DNA of 64,000 bases from Paraburkholderia humisilvae (GTDB lineage Bacteria > Pseudomonadota > Gammaproteobacteria > Burkholderiales > Burkholderiaceae). Under the pieces are notes generated by a model. That model searched no databases. It was not told where the DNA came from and saw only the letters and a list, made by a program, of their open reading frames with translations. How positions within the stretch are numbered: the first letter of the stretch is position 1; every line of letters starts with the position of its first letter. The position numbers were made by a program, and so were the translations under genes. Below, in pieces: positions 27,799-37,211 of this stretch. The stretch is from positions 206,126 through 270,125 of the forward strand of contig NZ_CADIKH010000007.1 in NCBI RefSeq assembly GCF_902859855.1, read 5' to 3'.

Positions 27799-29010
27799 TC
27801 AGATGTTCAGACGCCGCAGCACCTTGGGTCCCGCGAACGCGATCAGCGCCGCGCACATGGCGACCACCGACAGGCCGATCGGCAGCGTGGTCAGTTGCGC
27901 GACACCGCCGATGATCACCGGCCCGAGCAGCAGGCCGAAGTACGCGAGCCCTGCAACGTGCGCGAGCCCTTCCGCTGCGTGAATTCCTTTGACTCGAGCC
28001 GCCGCCGCGAACAGCACCGGCATCATGTTCGCAAGGCCGAGGCCCATTAACGTGAAGCCGGTCATCGCGGCAATGGTGTGCGGCAACAGCAACGCGCCGA
28101 GCATGCCTGCGCAGGCGAGCGAGGCGCTTGCCATCACCAGTTGCGGCGCGCCGAAGCGGGCGCGCACCGCGTCGCCGGCAAAACGCGCGGCCGCCATCCC
28201 GCCGGAAAACGCTGCATACGCGGCACTCGCGACCGCAGGCGTGGCGACCACCACGTCGCGCATATAGACCGTTGCCCAGTCGTACATCGCGCCTTCCGCG
28301 ATCAGCGCGATCAGCGCAACGAGACCGAGCGCCCACAGTGCCGGCGAGCGCCAGCGGTTCGCGCGCGGCGTGTGCGCGTCGGGATGTTCCGCGTGCGGCA
28401 CGCGCGGCAGCACGGACGGGCAGGCGACAAGCAGCACTGCCGCGCTCACCGCAGCCGCCAGCAGCATGTGGACGACCGACGTCATGCCGTGCGCGAGCAG
28501 TGCGCCGCCAGCCGCCGCGCCGGCCATGCCGCCGACGCTGAACATGCCGTGCAGGGCCGACATGATCGGCCGGCCGAGCGCTTGCTCGACCGCACTGGCT
28601 TCGGCGTTCATTGCGACATCGAGCGTCGCCATTCCGGCGCCGAAGATTGCGAGCACGACGAGCAGCATCCAGTACGCGGGCACCAGCAGAATCAGCGCCG
28701 CGCAAACCGACATCGTCAAACCGCCGGCGAGGCACGCGCGACGCGTTCCGACGCGGGCGATCCACGGACCGTTCGCCGTCATCGCGGCAATCGAGCCGCC
28801 CGCCACGGCGAACAGCGCGAGCGACAGCAGCGCCGGATTCAGCGCAAAACGGTCTCGCACGGTGGGCACGTGGATTCCCCACGTGCCGTACATCATGCCG
28901 GCGATGAAAAACAGGGCCATCGTCGCGTAGCGTGCGCGGTTGCGCGCGGCCACGGGCAAATCGCGATGGGCGGCAGGAAGCATGGCGATGTCGGGCGGGC
29001 GGTCGGACAC
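27799..29010 (-). CDS. MFS transporter (YbjJ-like)
   Basis: This 403-residue major facilitator protein has about twelve hydrophobic segments in two halves joined by a polar His/Pro-rich loop near 205-220. The N-terminal GMMYGTWGIHVPTVRDRF and the TM5 LGRPIMSALHGMFSVGG segment match the YbjJ-type group. The substrate is unknown. It is monocistronic, faces the Liv-type gene convergently and is divergent from the HugZ-like gene, leaving about 200 bp for two promoters. Confidence 0.85.
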   Translation of the reverse strand: MSDRPPDIAMLPAAHRDLPVAARNRARYATMALFFIAGMMYGTWGIHVPTVRDRFALNPALLSLALFAVAGGSIAAMTANGPWIARVGTRRACLAGGLTMSVCAALILLVPAYWMLLVVLAIFGAGMATLDVAMNAEASAVEQALGRPIMSALHGMFSVGGMAGAAAGGALLAHGMTSVVHMLLAAAVSAAVLLVACPSVLPRVPHAEHPDAHTPRANRWRSPALWALGLVALIALIAEGAMYDWATVYMRDVVVATPAVASAAYAAFSGGMAAARFAGDAVRARFGAPQLVMASASLACAGMLGALLLPHTIAAMTGFTLMGLGLANMMPVLFAAAARVKGIHAAEGLAHVAGLAYFGLLLGPVIIGGVAQLTTLPIGLSVVAMCAALIAFAGPKVLRRLNI

Positions 29011-29208
29011 GGGCAGTCTCGGGAGAGCGGAAGGAAAGCGGGGTGAAAGCCGAGTCCCGATTCTAGCGAAGCATGCGGCACCACGCTGACACGTGGCTGC
29101 ACTAATATCGACGTCGCTGGTCTACACCGATTCGCGTTCGCGTCGTGGTGCACGCTGCGCATCGAACGAACCACGACGACGAATCCTGATGGATAGCCCG
29201 AGGTCGCC

Positions 29209-29877
29209 TTGAAAATTCCCGCTCATGCCCCGCTCGATCTTCTGCACCGTGTCGCCGCGGGCACGCTGGCGACGCACTCGCGCCAGCCGCAAGGGTTCCC
29301 CTACCCGTCGATCCTGCCGTTTGCACCCAACGAGCGACACGAGCCGACAATTCTTATCAGCCGGCTCGCCGAGCATACGCGCAACCTCGAGGACGACCCG
29401 CGCGCCGGGTTCCTGGTCGCGGATGCGCCGGACGGCGACGTGCTGAACGCGCAACGCGTCACCTTGCTCGGGAAGTTCGAACGAATCGAACCGGCGCCAC
29501 CTGTGGTACGCCGCTACGTGCGCTATCACCCGGACGCCGAACGCTACCTTGCACTGGGTGACTTTTCGTTCTGGACGTTGTCGCTCGAGCGGATTCGCTA
29601 TATCGGCGGTTTCGGCACGATGGGCTGGCTCGACGGCGGCGATCTCGACCCGCTCGAGCCGCTGTCATTCGACGAAGAAGCGGCTTTGCTCGAGCGCTTC
29701 GATACGCACCCGCGCCGCCCAGGTGACGTGGAACTGATCGGCGTCGACCGTTATGGCGCGGACTTCAGGGTCACCGGCACGCGCAAGCGCCACACGTTCG
29801 ACAGCTCGCCCGCGCTTGACGCTGCCGCCCTGCACGCAGCATTTGAATGTTTCCTCGGTAGTGTCCTTGGGGGATAA
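29209..29877 (+). CDS. HugZ-like FMN-binding split-barrel protein
   Basis: The 222-residue protein has an N-terminal pyridoxamine-phosphate-oxidase-like barrel (LATHSRQPQGFPYPSILPFA, then LSRLAEHTRN and VTLLGKFERI) and a C-terminal DUF2470-type domain (about 150-215, VELIGVDRYGADF). This is the arrangement of HugZ/haem-utilisation proteins, some of which degrade haem. The haem-binding His of HugZ was not verified. Translation must start at the TTG at 29209, because an in-frame stop lies 15 bp upstream and GAGG is 5 nt before the TTG. This is a rare but well supported start. Confidence 0.78.
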   Translation: MKIPAHAPLDLLHRVAAGTLATHSRQPQGFPYPSILPFAPNERHEPTILISRLAEHTRNLEDDPRAGFLVADAPDGDVLNAQRVTLLGKFERIEPAPPVVRRYVRYHPDAERYLALGDFSFWTLSLERIRYIGGFGTMGWLDGGDLDPLEPLSFDEEAALLERFDTHPRRPGDVELIGVDRYGADFRVTGTRKRHTFDSSPALDAAALHAAFECFLGSVLGG

Positions 29878-29882
29878 GACGA

Positions 29883-30083
29883 TTACTCCAGGGTGCTTAA
29901 AACATCTGCGATAGTGGCGGGAAAGTTTTCATAAAATGAAATGATTTCCCGCTCAACAAGCGAATGTGTTTCATCATTCGACAGTAGATTCAGAATCCAT
30001 TCATTGAATCTGCTACTTTTCTGACAAAATGGGAATCTGACCGCGGTGGCGTGAAGACTTGCTTTCGATGCTTCGGTGAAAAT
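29883..30083 (-). pseudogene. Possible remnant of an AT-rich gene (C-terminal fragment)
   Basis: On the minus strand 66 sense codons run to a TAA at 29883 and encode a protein-like sequence (for example RFNEWILNLLSNDE and EIISFYENFPATIADVL). There is no ATG, GTG or TTG start with a ribosome site, and an upstream in-frame stop closes it at 30084. Composition and codon use (AAT, TTT, GAA, TTA) are unlike the neighbours, so a fragment of a transferred gene is possible. A chance open frame in AT-rich DNA cannot be excluded. Confidence 0.25.
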
Positions 30084-30106
30084 TTAAGAAACAGCAATTA
30101 ATTAAT

Positions 30107-30135
30107 TTGGCCACGCACCTATTCCCTGCTTTATA
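30107..30135 (+). promoter_or_regulatory. Candidate promoter of the H-NS gene
   Basis: TTGGCC and TTTATA are separated by 17 bp in the AT-rich island, about 100 bp before the H-NS start codon. Confidence 0.4.
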
Positions 30136-30237
30136 TTTTGTGTTAATCTCGCCTGCAAATTCCGAGGCATGATCACCTTCAAAGGACTAAATCGGCTTGA
30201 GACCGGGCGTCCATTTATCCAAATGACAAGGGAACCT

Positions 30238-30537
30238 ATGTCTTCCTACAAGGAACTACTCGCGCAGCGCGAGAAGCTTGAAAAGCAGATCGAAGAGGCG
30301 AAGGCACGCGAATATGCCGAAGTGCTGAACGAGATCAAGCAAAAGATGGCCGACTACGGCATTACGCTTGCGGAACTCGGTGGTGGTCGGGCAAAGCACG
30401 CGAAGGTCGGCCGTGCGCGCACGGGCGTCGCGCCGAAGTACCGCGATCCGGATAGCGGTAACACCTGGTCGGGCCGCGGCAAGCCACCGCGCTGGATTGC
30501 CGGTCAGGATCGCGAAAAGTTTCTGATTCAGAAATAA
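30238..30537 (+). CDS. H-NS family nucleoid protein
   Basis: The 99-residue protein has an N-terminal coiled-coil oligomerisation region (LLAQREKLEKQIEEAKARE, about 7-25). The C-terminal H-NS DNA-binding domain carries the core YRDPDSGNTWSGRGKPPRW (about 72-90), where the GRGKPP loop inserts in the minor groove of AT-rich DNA. The ATG at 30238 follows AGGGA. An upstream in-frame ATG would add 23 residues unlike the family. It silences transferred AT-rich genes in related bacteria. An intrinsic terminator follows. Confidence 0.92.
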   Translation: MSSYKELLAQREKLEKQIEEAKAREYAEVLNEIKQKMADYGITLAELGGGRAKHAKVGRARTGVAPKYRDPDSGNTWSGRGKPPRWIAGQDREKFLIQK

Positions 30538-30569
30538 ACGGAAACATCGGCACCCGTTGCTGGTCAACG

Positions 30570-30605
30570 AAACCGCGCCGCTGGAATTGGGGGCGCGGTT
30601 TTTGT
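30570..30605 (+). terminator. Intrinsic terminator of the H-NS gene
   Basis: AACCGCGCC and GGCGCGGTT pair around a GC-poor loop and are followed by TTTG. It starts 33 bp after the stop. Confidence 0.8.
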
Positions 30606-30760
30606 TTGCTCGTGTTATGCAGCGAATCATATGGCGGAATCAACGCACATACCAAGGCAACCAGAAGCAACAAGCGGCGCACATCGCCAGATGAAAACAG
30701 GACGCGAATGCTTCGTGTTTAGATAACCATCTGATTCAAAAGAAAATTCTGTTGTCTTCA

Positions 30761-30789
30761 CTGACGCGGAACGGGCCGGCGGGTAGAAT
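30761..30789 (+). promoter_or_regulatory. Candidate promoter of the CDF transporter gene
   Basis: CTGACG and TAGAAT are spaced by 17 bp. The -10 box lies 22 bp before the start codon at 30811, so the leader would be short. Confidence 0.4.
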
Positions 30790-30810
30790 GAAAGGATTGA
30801 GTCGCCCCGC

Positions 30811-32022
30811 ATGCCTATGCCGCCAAGCACTGCCGCCCAATCTGCAGAGAAACATCACGTAGCACGTAAAAGCACGTTCGTCAGCATCGTGCTCAATATC
30901 GTATTGATGTCTGCGCAAATCGTGATCGGTGTGTTCGCGCATTCGCAGGCGTTGATCGCAGACGGAATCCATTCGCTTGCCGATCTGGTTTCCGATTTTG
31001 TCGTACTGCTCGCGAACCGCCATAGCGGCGCGGAGCCGGACGCCGACCACAATTATGGGCATAGTCGGTATGAAACGGTCGCGTCGCTTTTTCTCGGCGG
31101 CCTGCTGATTGCGGTCGGTATCGGCATGCTGTGGCGGGCCGGCACGCGGCTCGCCGACCTGCAGGACATCCCGCCGGTGCATGCAAGCGCGCTGGTGGTC
31201 GCGCTGGTCGTGCTGGTGTCCAAAGAAGCGCTCTTTCGCTACATGCTGCGCGAAGCGCAGCGCGTGCGTTCGGCCATGCTGATTGCGAATGCGTGGCACG
31301 CGCGCTCGGACGCGGCGTCGTCGCTGGTGGTCGCGCTTGGCATTGTCGGCAGTCTGTTCGGCATGCGTCTGCTCGATCCGATCGCGGCGGCAATCGTCGG
31401 CTTCATGGTCGCGCGGATGGGTTGGGTGTTCGGCTGGGATGCGCTACAGGATCTGTCCGACCGCGCACTCGATGAACCGGCTGCCGCGGACGTGCGCGCG
31501 CTGTTGTTGTCGACGCCCGGCGTGCGCGACGTGCATCAGTTGCGCACCCGGAAGATGGGCGACCTCGCGCTCGTCGACGCGCATATTCTCGTTGATCCAT
31601 TCATTTCAGTGTCCGAGGGGCACTACATCGCGGAGTCGGCGCGCATGCGCGTGCTGACTGACCATCGCGTGCTCGACGCGCTGATCCATGTCGACCCCGA
31701 AAACGACGCGATCGCGCAACCGCCCGCAGGGCTCGCACCGCGCGAGCGCATCGTAGCGGAAGTCGAAAACGCGTTTGGCGAGCACGGCCTGAAACTCGCA
31801 GCGGTGAACCTTCATTATCTGAGTACGGGGCTCGACATCGAGGTGACATTGCCGGCGACGTCGCACGACGCCTATGACGATGATGCGCGGCGCCTCGCGC
31901 ATCTGGATCTTCCAGGATTGCAGCGCCGTTTGGGCGCGCGCAAGCTGGATGTGCAGCGCGCAATCGCCGTGCCGACGCCGACGACCGTCGCCGCGACCGG
32001 GCGACGGACGGCTGAACGTTAG
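30811..32022 (+). CDS. Cation diffusion facilitator (CDF) metal exporter
   Basis: The 403-residue CDF protein has about six hydrophobic segments. The metal site of TM2 is HSLADLVSD and that of TM5 is HARSDAAS, both HxxxD type. The HNYGHSRYET motif follows TM2. A cytosolic ferredoxin-like domain occupies about 215-290, and a second, longer C-terminal extension (about 300-400) includes HDAYDDDARR, longer than in minimal CDF proteins. It probably exports divalent metals using the proton gradient. Metal specificity cannot be assigned. The ATG at 30811 was taken, and another in-frame ATG is 6 bp downstream. Confidence 0.87.
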   Translation: MPMPPSTAAQSAEKHHVARKSTFVSIVLNIVLMSAQIVIGVFAHSQALIADGIHSLADLVSDFVVLLANRHSGAEPDADHNYGHSRYETVASLFLGGLLIAVGIGMLWRAGTRLADLQDIPPVHASALVVALVVLVSKEALFRYMLREAQRVRSAMLIANAWHARSDAASSLVVALGIVGSLFGMRLLDPIAAAIVGFMVARMGWVFGWDALQDLSDRALDEPAAADVRALLLSTPGVRDVHQLRTRKMGDLALVDAHILVDPFISVSEGHYIAESARMRVLTDHRVLDALIHVDPENDAIAQPPAGLAPRERIVAEVENAFGEHGLKLAAVNLHYLSTGLDIEVTLPATSHDAYDDDARRLAHLDLPGLQRRLGARKLDVQRAIAVPTPTTVAATGRRTAER

Positions 32023-32105
32023 ATCGACGGGTCAGATGGGGGCCCGCCACCGGCGTACCTGGGTGGCAATGTCGGCCCGTCCGTAAAGCGCGCGTTAGCT
32101 GTGCG

Positions 32106-32564
32106 TCAAAGCGGCAACTGCGTATCGAATTTGATTTCGCGCAGTACGACGCTGGTGCGGACCTGCGCGACGGCGGGAATCTTGAAGATCCGTTCGTGTA
32201 GAAATGCGTCGTACGCCTTGATGTCCGGTGCGACGATTTTCAAGATGTAATCGGATTCGCCCGTCGTGCTGTAGCACTCGGTCACTTCCGGACAAGTCGC
32301 AATTTCCCTCTCGAACTGCTCGACGCCGCCTTCCGTGTGCCGCGTCAGATGGATATGCGCGAGCGCGCAGACATGCAGCCCGAGTTTCTCGCGGTCGAGC
32401 AGCGCGGTATAGCGCTGGATGATGCCCGCCTGCTCCATATCCTTGATGCGACGCCAGCATGGCGTGCTGGACAGGCCGACCTGATCGGAGATTTCCTGCA
32501 CCGAACGGCGGGCGTCGAGTTGCAAGAGGCGCAGGATCTTTTGAGAGAACGTATCGAGTGTCAA
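32106..32564 (-). CDS. Lrp/AsnC-family transcriptional regulator
   Basis: This 152-residue regulator has an N-terminal winged HTH (DTFSQKILRLLQLDARRSVQ, then LSSTPCWRRIKDMEQAGII) and a C-terminal RAM ligand domain (VTECYSTTGESDYILKIVA). It starts at a TTG (32564) with GGAGG 6 nt upstream. No ATG or GTG in frame is better, so this is a well supported rare start. Lrp-type proteins respond to amino acids and often control a divergent neighbour. Here the next genes converge or are on the same strand, so its target is not obvious. Confidence 0.9.
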   Translation of the reverse strand: MTLDTFSQKILRLLQLDARRSVQEISDQVGLSSTPCWRRIKDMEQAGIIQRYTALLDREKLGLHVCALAHIHLTRHTEGGVEQFEREIATCPEVTECYSTTGESDYILKIVAPDIKAYDAFLHERIFKIPAVAQVRTSVVLREIKFDTQLPL

Positions 32565-32667
32565 CTGCGGCCTCCGTTGGCGTCGCCATATTCGCTAATG
32601 GTAGAGGCGGCGAAAACGAAACGCAATCGAAACACCCGTTTATGAGGTGTATTGTCTAATTTGCGGG

Positions 32668-33285
32668 TTAGTCAGCGGCATTTCGTCCTGAGCCGTCCCC
32701 ATCATCCGTATCCAGCGCGATGCTTGTCTGCGCTGCGCGAAGCTCCGCAAGCATGTTGCAGAAAAGCGCGCCTTGTTCGATCGCGTCGTCGAGCGCGACG
32801 TGCGTGTGCGGCAGGTCGTCGAACCAGTGTTTCGGCAGCCGCGGTTTGATGCACTTGCGATACGGCAGGCCGGTCATCGCAAACGCGAGCGTCTTGATAT
32901 CGAGCGCGGACCATGAGAACGGGCAGCGCCCGGCAAAACGCATCATGTACCAGAACATGAAGGTGAAATCGAAGCCAGCGGGCATTGCAACGAACACCGG
33001 TTTGCCAGGCAACGCTTCGACCCATTCGACATACGCGACGAGCGCCTCGGCTGGCTTGCGCAGATCTTTGCGGCAGGCGGCCCATGCGTCCGGTTGCGTC
33101 TTCCACCACGCTTCCTGAACCGGATGAGGCGCGGCGCCTGCAAGCAGCTCGAGGTTCGCCGAGAACGTGCTGACCAGCTGCTTGTCGGGCGTGTACGCGG
33201 CGGACGCGAAGCTCAACATCGAATGCGGACCGGGAATCGGCCCATCCGCTTCGACGTCGGTACTGACATAGATTTCGCCGTTCAT
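32668..33285 (-). CDS. RNase T/DnaQ-like 3'-5' exonuclease domain protein
   Basis: This 205-residue protein is predicted to be a DEDDh-type 3'-5' exonuclease. Exo I has [10 protein letters not shown] near the N-terminus with the Asp/Glu metal ligands. A middle [15 protein letters not shown] segment corresponds to Exo II with its Asp. The C-terminal [13 protein letters not shown] supplies the His and Asp of Exo III. Its ATG (33285) overlaps the stop of the deleted hydrolase gene upstream in an ATGA, so translation was probably coupled to that gene. The nucleic acid substrate is unknown. Confidence 0.8.
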   Translation of the reverse strand: MNGEIYVSTDVEADGPIPGPHSMLSFASAAYTPDKQLVSTFSANLELLAGAAPHPVQEAWWKTQPDAWAACRKDLRKPAEALVAYVEWVEALPGKPVFVAMPAGFDFTFMFWYMMRFAGRCPFSWSALDIKTLAFAMTGLPYRKCIKPRLPKHWFDDLPHTHVALDDAIEQGALFCNMLAELRAAQTSIALDTDDGDGSGRNAAD

Positions 33286-33515
33286 GCGCGGACTCCGTCG
33301 GCCACGTACGGATGGGTGCGGCGTTCGTTGCCGAACGTCGAGGTCGGCCCGTGGCCGGGCACGAGCGTGACGTCGTCGCCCAGCGGCCAGATATCCCGCT
33401 GAATGATGTCGAGGTCGCCACCCGGATCGACGACGACGGCGCGGCCCGTCACCGCGCAAACGAGCAGCGAACTGTTCTGCTGAAACGGCGTGACGGGGAT
33501 CATCGTGACTTTCAT
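33282..33515 (-). pseudogene. Metallo-beta-lactamase-fold hydrolase with an in-frame internal deletion
   Basis: The frame encodes 77 residues. The N-terminal [18 protein letters not shown] and [10 protein letters not shown] match the start of glyoxalase II-like MBL hydrolases of about 210 residues. The C-terminal [15 protein letters not shown] and [13 protein letters not shown] match their end. The part between, with the metal-binding HxHxDH motif and the later His and Asp ligands, is missing at about [10 protein letters not shown], so about 130-140 codons were lost without a frameshift. Enzymatic activity is not possible. The frame is still open and still coupled to the exonuclease start. 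There is no ribosome site, and a long inverted repeat lies just upstream. Confidence 0.72.
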
Positions 33516-33527
33516 GAAAGGCGCGCA

Positions 33528-33569
33528 GCGGCAAAAAAGCCGATTGTACCGGCGCCGGCTTTTTGCCGC
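33528..33569. terminator. Long inverted repeat with A/T run, bidirectional terminator-like
   Basis: GCGGCAAAAAAGCCG and CGGCTTTTTGCCGC pair with one bulged A. Either strand gives a GCCG...CGGC hairpin followed by five or six T. It sits 12 bp upstream of the MBL fragment start codon, an unusual place for a terminator. Confidence 0.5.
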
Positions 33570-33725
33570 GCCGCTGTCCCGCATCGGCTCTGCATCGACC
33601 CCGCATCGTTGCGGCGCTGGCGTTGCATCGTTCGTACGACGGTGCTGTTAACGGGCATTCTTACGGCTTAAGTAAAGATTGTGTAAAAACTCGTGCAGTT
33701 TGGCTACCCAGGATTCTGTTTTGGG

Positions 33726-34000
33726 TATAATGCGCTCCATTGTGTGCGGGGGACCGCACTTTCACCGGTTGACCCATCCCCGGTTCGGCATCGGCAGTTT
33801 CGTCACCAGAAACGGGAATGGAGGTTGCCTTCAAGCAAGTGCCGTCGGTGTTTTTGACGGCAAATCCGAGCATCGAGAGCTTCGATGCACACGTCTTGTC
33901 CAGCCAGGCGCCGCGCGCCTGCAACGGCCTTGCTGCCGTGACGCTGGATGGGGCCTACGCCGCCGTTCCTACGCACCGCTGTCCGGGTGCAAGAACGCGT
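33726..34000 (+). ncRNA. Candidate structured RNA or long leader upstream of rlpA
   Basis: A perfect TATAAT (33726-33731) predicts a start near 33738. Downstream are successive hairpins: GUGCGG/CCGCAC with a GGGA loop (33744-33759), CCGTC/GACGG, GCATCGA/TCGATGC, AGGCGC/GCGCCT, ACGGC/GCCGT and GCACC/GGTGC. The rlpA start is at 34220, so a leader of nearly 500 nt or a separate small RNA is implied. No good -35 box at 17 bp was found. A competing open frame (33818-34066) looks unlike any known family. Confidence 0.35.
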
Positions 34001-34219
34001 AACCGTGTTCGACGGCGGTGTGTGGGGTCTGACCAAAGCCTGCGGGGACAGGTGCGCCAGACGTGAAAACTAACCGTGCGGTAGCGGCAGAATTGGCCGC
34101 GTACGGGCTTGACCGCTCCGCGCCTTGAGCGCGTGCGTGGTCGTGTCTTGCCGCCCGGGTCGCATGCAACACGCAGTCATTCGCGTGATGCGGCTCGTAT
34201 TTGTAACATCGTCTGTCTT

Positions 34220-34822
34220 ATGAAAACTCGGTTAACCCGACGTATTGGGATTCTTTTTGCCTTTTCGATCCTGGCTGGCTGTGCGATGCCGCCTGGACCG
34301 ACGGAGCAGGTCGGCAGCGCACCGTTGAGCACCAAAGTGGCGCAAAACGCGACCGCGACGGCGCCGCAAGCTTACGGCTCCGGCAGCAATCTGCCGGCTC
34401 CTGCCGCCGACGAAAAGGGCACGCTCGCCGACGCTGACGCGTTGACGAACGACGGCCCCGATGTGGCCAACTTTCACCAGACTGGCCGCGCGTCGTGGTA
34501 CGGCAAGCTGTTTCATGGCCGCCGCACCGCGAACGGCGAGCGCTTCAATATGAATGCGCTGACGGCTGCTCACCGCACGCTGCCGCTCGGCTCGTACGTG
34601 CGCGTGACGAACCCGGCGACGAACGATTCCGTCGTGGTGCGGATCAACGACCGCGGTCCTTACGCGCGTGGCCGGGTAATCGACCTGTCGTACGCGGCGG
34701 CGCGGATTCTTCATCTGCAGCACGCCGGGACTGGGCGCGTGCAGATTGCGGGTCTGACGCAGCATGAGGCGAAGGTTGAACAGGCAGAAATGCTGGCTGC
34801 GAACAGCAACCCGGGCGACTAG
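34220..34822 (+). CDS. rlpA: RlpA-family septal ring lytic transglycosylase lipoprotein
   Basis: The 200-residue lipoprotein has a signal peptide with the lipobox LAGC (Cys near 20), an Ala/Pro-rich linker, and a double-psi beta-barrel domain from GRASWYGKLFHGRRTANGE to VRINDRGPYARGRVIDLSYAAA. The conserved His and Asp of RlpA are present. There is no SPOR domain after the barrel, unlike E. coli RlpA, so septal targeting may differ. The ATG at 34220 has no clear ribosome site. A terminator follows that overlaps the convergent rsmI stop codon. Confidence 0.88.
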   Translation: MKTRLTRRIGILFAFSILAGCAMPPGPTEQVGSAPLSTKVAQNATATAPQAYGSGSNLPAPAADEKGTLADADALTNDGPDVANFHQTGRASWYGKLFHGRRTANGERFNMNALTAAHRTLPLGSYVRVTNPATNDSVVVRINDRGPYARGRVIDLSYAAARILHLQHAGTGRVQIAGLTQHEAKVEQAEMLAANSNPGD

Positions 34823-34885
34823 AAGTAGCGTGATATGACGTGACGGTTCGCGCGCCACACGTCGTAGCGCATTCGAACCCACAAA

Positions 34886-34914
34886 GGGCCGCCTGTGCGG
34901 CCCTAGTCTTTTTT
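34886..34914 (+). terminator. Intrinsic terminator of rlpA overlapping the rsmI stop
   Basis: GGGCCGC and GCGGCCC with a CTGT loop are followed by TAGTCTTTTTT. The T-run includes the reverse complement of the rsmI stop codon (34903-34905). Confidence 0.8.
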
Positions 34915-35773
34915 GAGTTCCAGCGCGCGTGAATACAGCGCATTGCGTGACGCGCCGGTAATGGCCGCCGCCACCTTTGCCGCGCTGCTCACCGGCAGTT
35001 CGTCGAGCAGAATGCCGAGCAGCTTGTCGTGATCGTGCTCACCCGCGGCCTGCGGCGCGGCGCCCTGCACTACCAGCACGAACTCACCGCGTTGCCGGTT
35101 CGGATCTTCCGCGAGCCATGCTGGCCCTTCGGCCAGGGTGCAGCCGTGCAGCGTCTCATGTAACTTCGTCAACTCGCGTGCAATCAGCACGCGCCGCGCG
35201 CCGCCGAACGCCCCCGCGAGCGCCCCGACCGTTTCGACGATCCGATGCGGTGCTTCGTAAAACACCATCGCGTGCGGGTGCGCCGCGAACTGTTGAAGCT
35301 GCGTGGCGCGTTGCTTCGCTTTGGTCGGCAGGAAGCCGAGAAACGAGAAGGTCGCAACCCAGTCGCCGGCCACACTGAGCGCAGTCGCCAACGCACTTGC
35401 GCCGGGCAGCGGCACGACCGGCAAGCCGGCTTCGCGCACCGCATCGACCAGCTTTGCGCCTGGGTCGGAGATGCCGGGCGTGCCCGCGTCCGATACATAG
35501 GCGACCCGCTCGCCCGCCTGCAGATGCTCGACGATGCGCAGTCCAGCGGCACGCTCGTTGTGCTGATGCACCGCGACGAGCGGCTTCGAGATGCCGTAGC
35601 GCGCGAGCAGCTGGCCGGTGTTGCGCGTGTCTTCGGCGGCAATGCGGTCGACCAGTCCGAGTACGTGCAGCGCGCGCAGCGTGATGTCGGCGCTGTTGCC
35701 GATCGGCGTCGCGACCACGTATAGCGCGCCGTGCGGATAGTGCTGCTGCTGCGCGAGTTCGGAGAGAGGAGTC

Positions 35774-35775
<2 letters not shown>
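34903..35775 (-). CDS. rsmI: 16S rRNA (cytidine1402-2'-O)-methyltransferase
   Basis: The 290-residue tetrapyrrole-methylase-fold enzyme is of the RsmI family, which 2'-O-methylates C1402 in the ribosomal P site. Hallmarks are [19 protein letters not shown] near the N-terminus, [27 protein letters not shown] and FYEAPHRI. The ATG at 35775 overlaps the yraN ATG on the opposite strand (CATG at 35773-35776), so each gene's promoter must lie inside the other. The stop codon is embedded in the rlpA terminator. Length and motifs are standard, and the confidence is high. Confidence 0.95.
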
Positions 35776-37191
<1,416 letters not shown>

Positions 37192-37211
37192 CTTCGAAGG
37201 AGAGGGAGTTG

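Larger units (their letters stand above)
29878..30237. other. AT-rich island upstream of the H-NS gene
   Basis: About 360 bp, clearly richer in A and T than the rest of the window. It contains a possible decayed gene on the minus strand (29883-30083) and a promoter-like pair (30107-30135). AT-rich DNA next to an H-NS gene is a plausible self-binding region. Confidence 0.6.
33516..34219. other. 704-bp region before rlpA with inverted repeat, promoter and structured RNA candidate
   Basis: It contains an inverted repeat next to the MBL fragment (33528-33569), a strong TATAAT box (33726-33731), and then a run of hairpins up to about 34000. Short frames exist but none resembles a known protein. 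Canonical rnpB, tmRNA, 4.5S and common riboswitch cores were not found. Confidence 0.5.

Noticed and set aside
28078..29046. A 322-codon plus-strand frame across the MFS gene
   Set aside because: It opposes a clear twelve-helix transporter and its translation is Arg/His/Gln-rich without hydrophobic segments.
33818..34066. An 82-codon plus-strand frame upstream of rlpA
   Set aside because: The ATG lacks a good ribosome site, the translation becomes Arg-rich without family resemblance, and the DNA is full of short hairpins. It is not excluded but not supported.
33740..34100. RNase P RNA, 6S RNA, tmRNA or a known riboswitch near rsmI
   Set aside because: The conserved rnpB core, the tmRNA tag region, the 4.5S tetraloop region and common riboswitch signatures were looked for and not found, so only an unnamed candidate RNA is reported.
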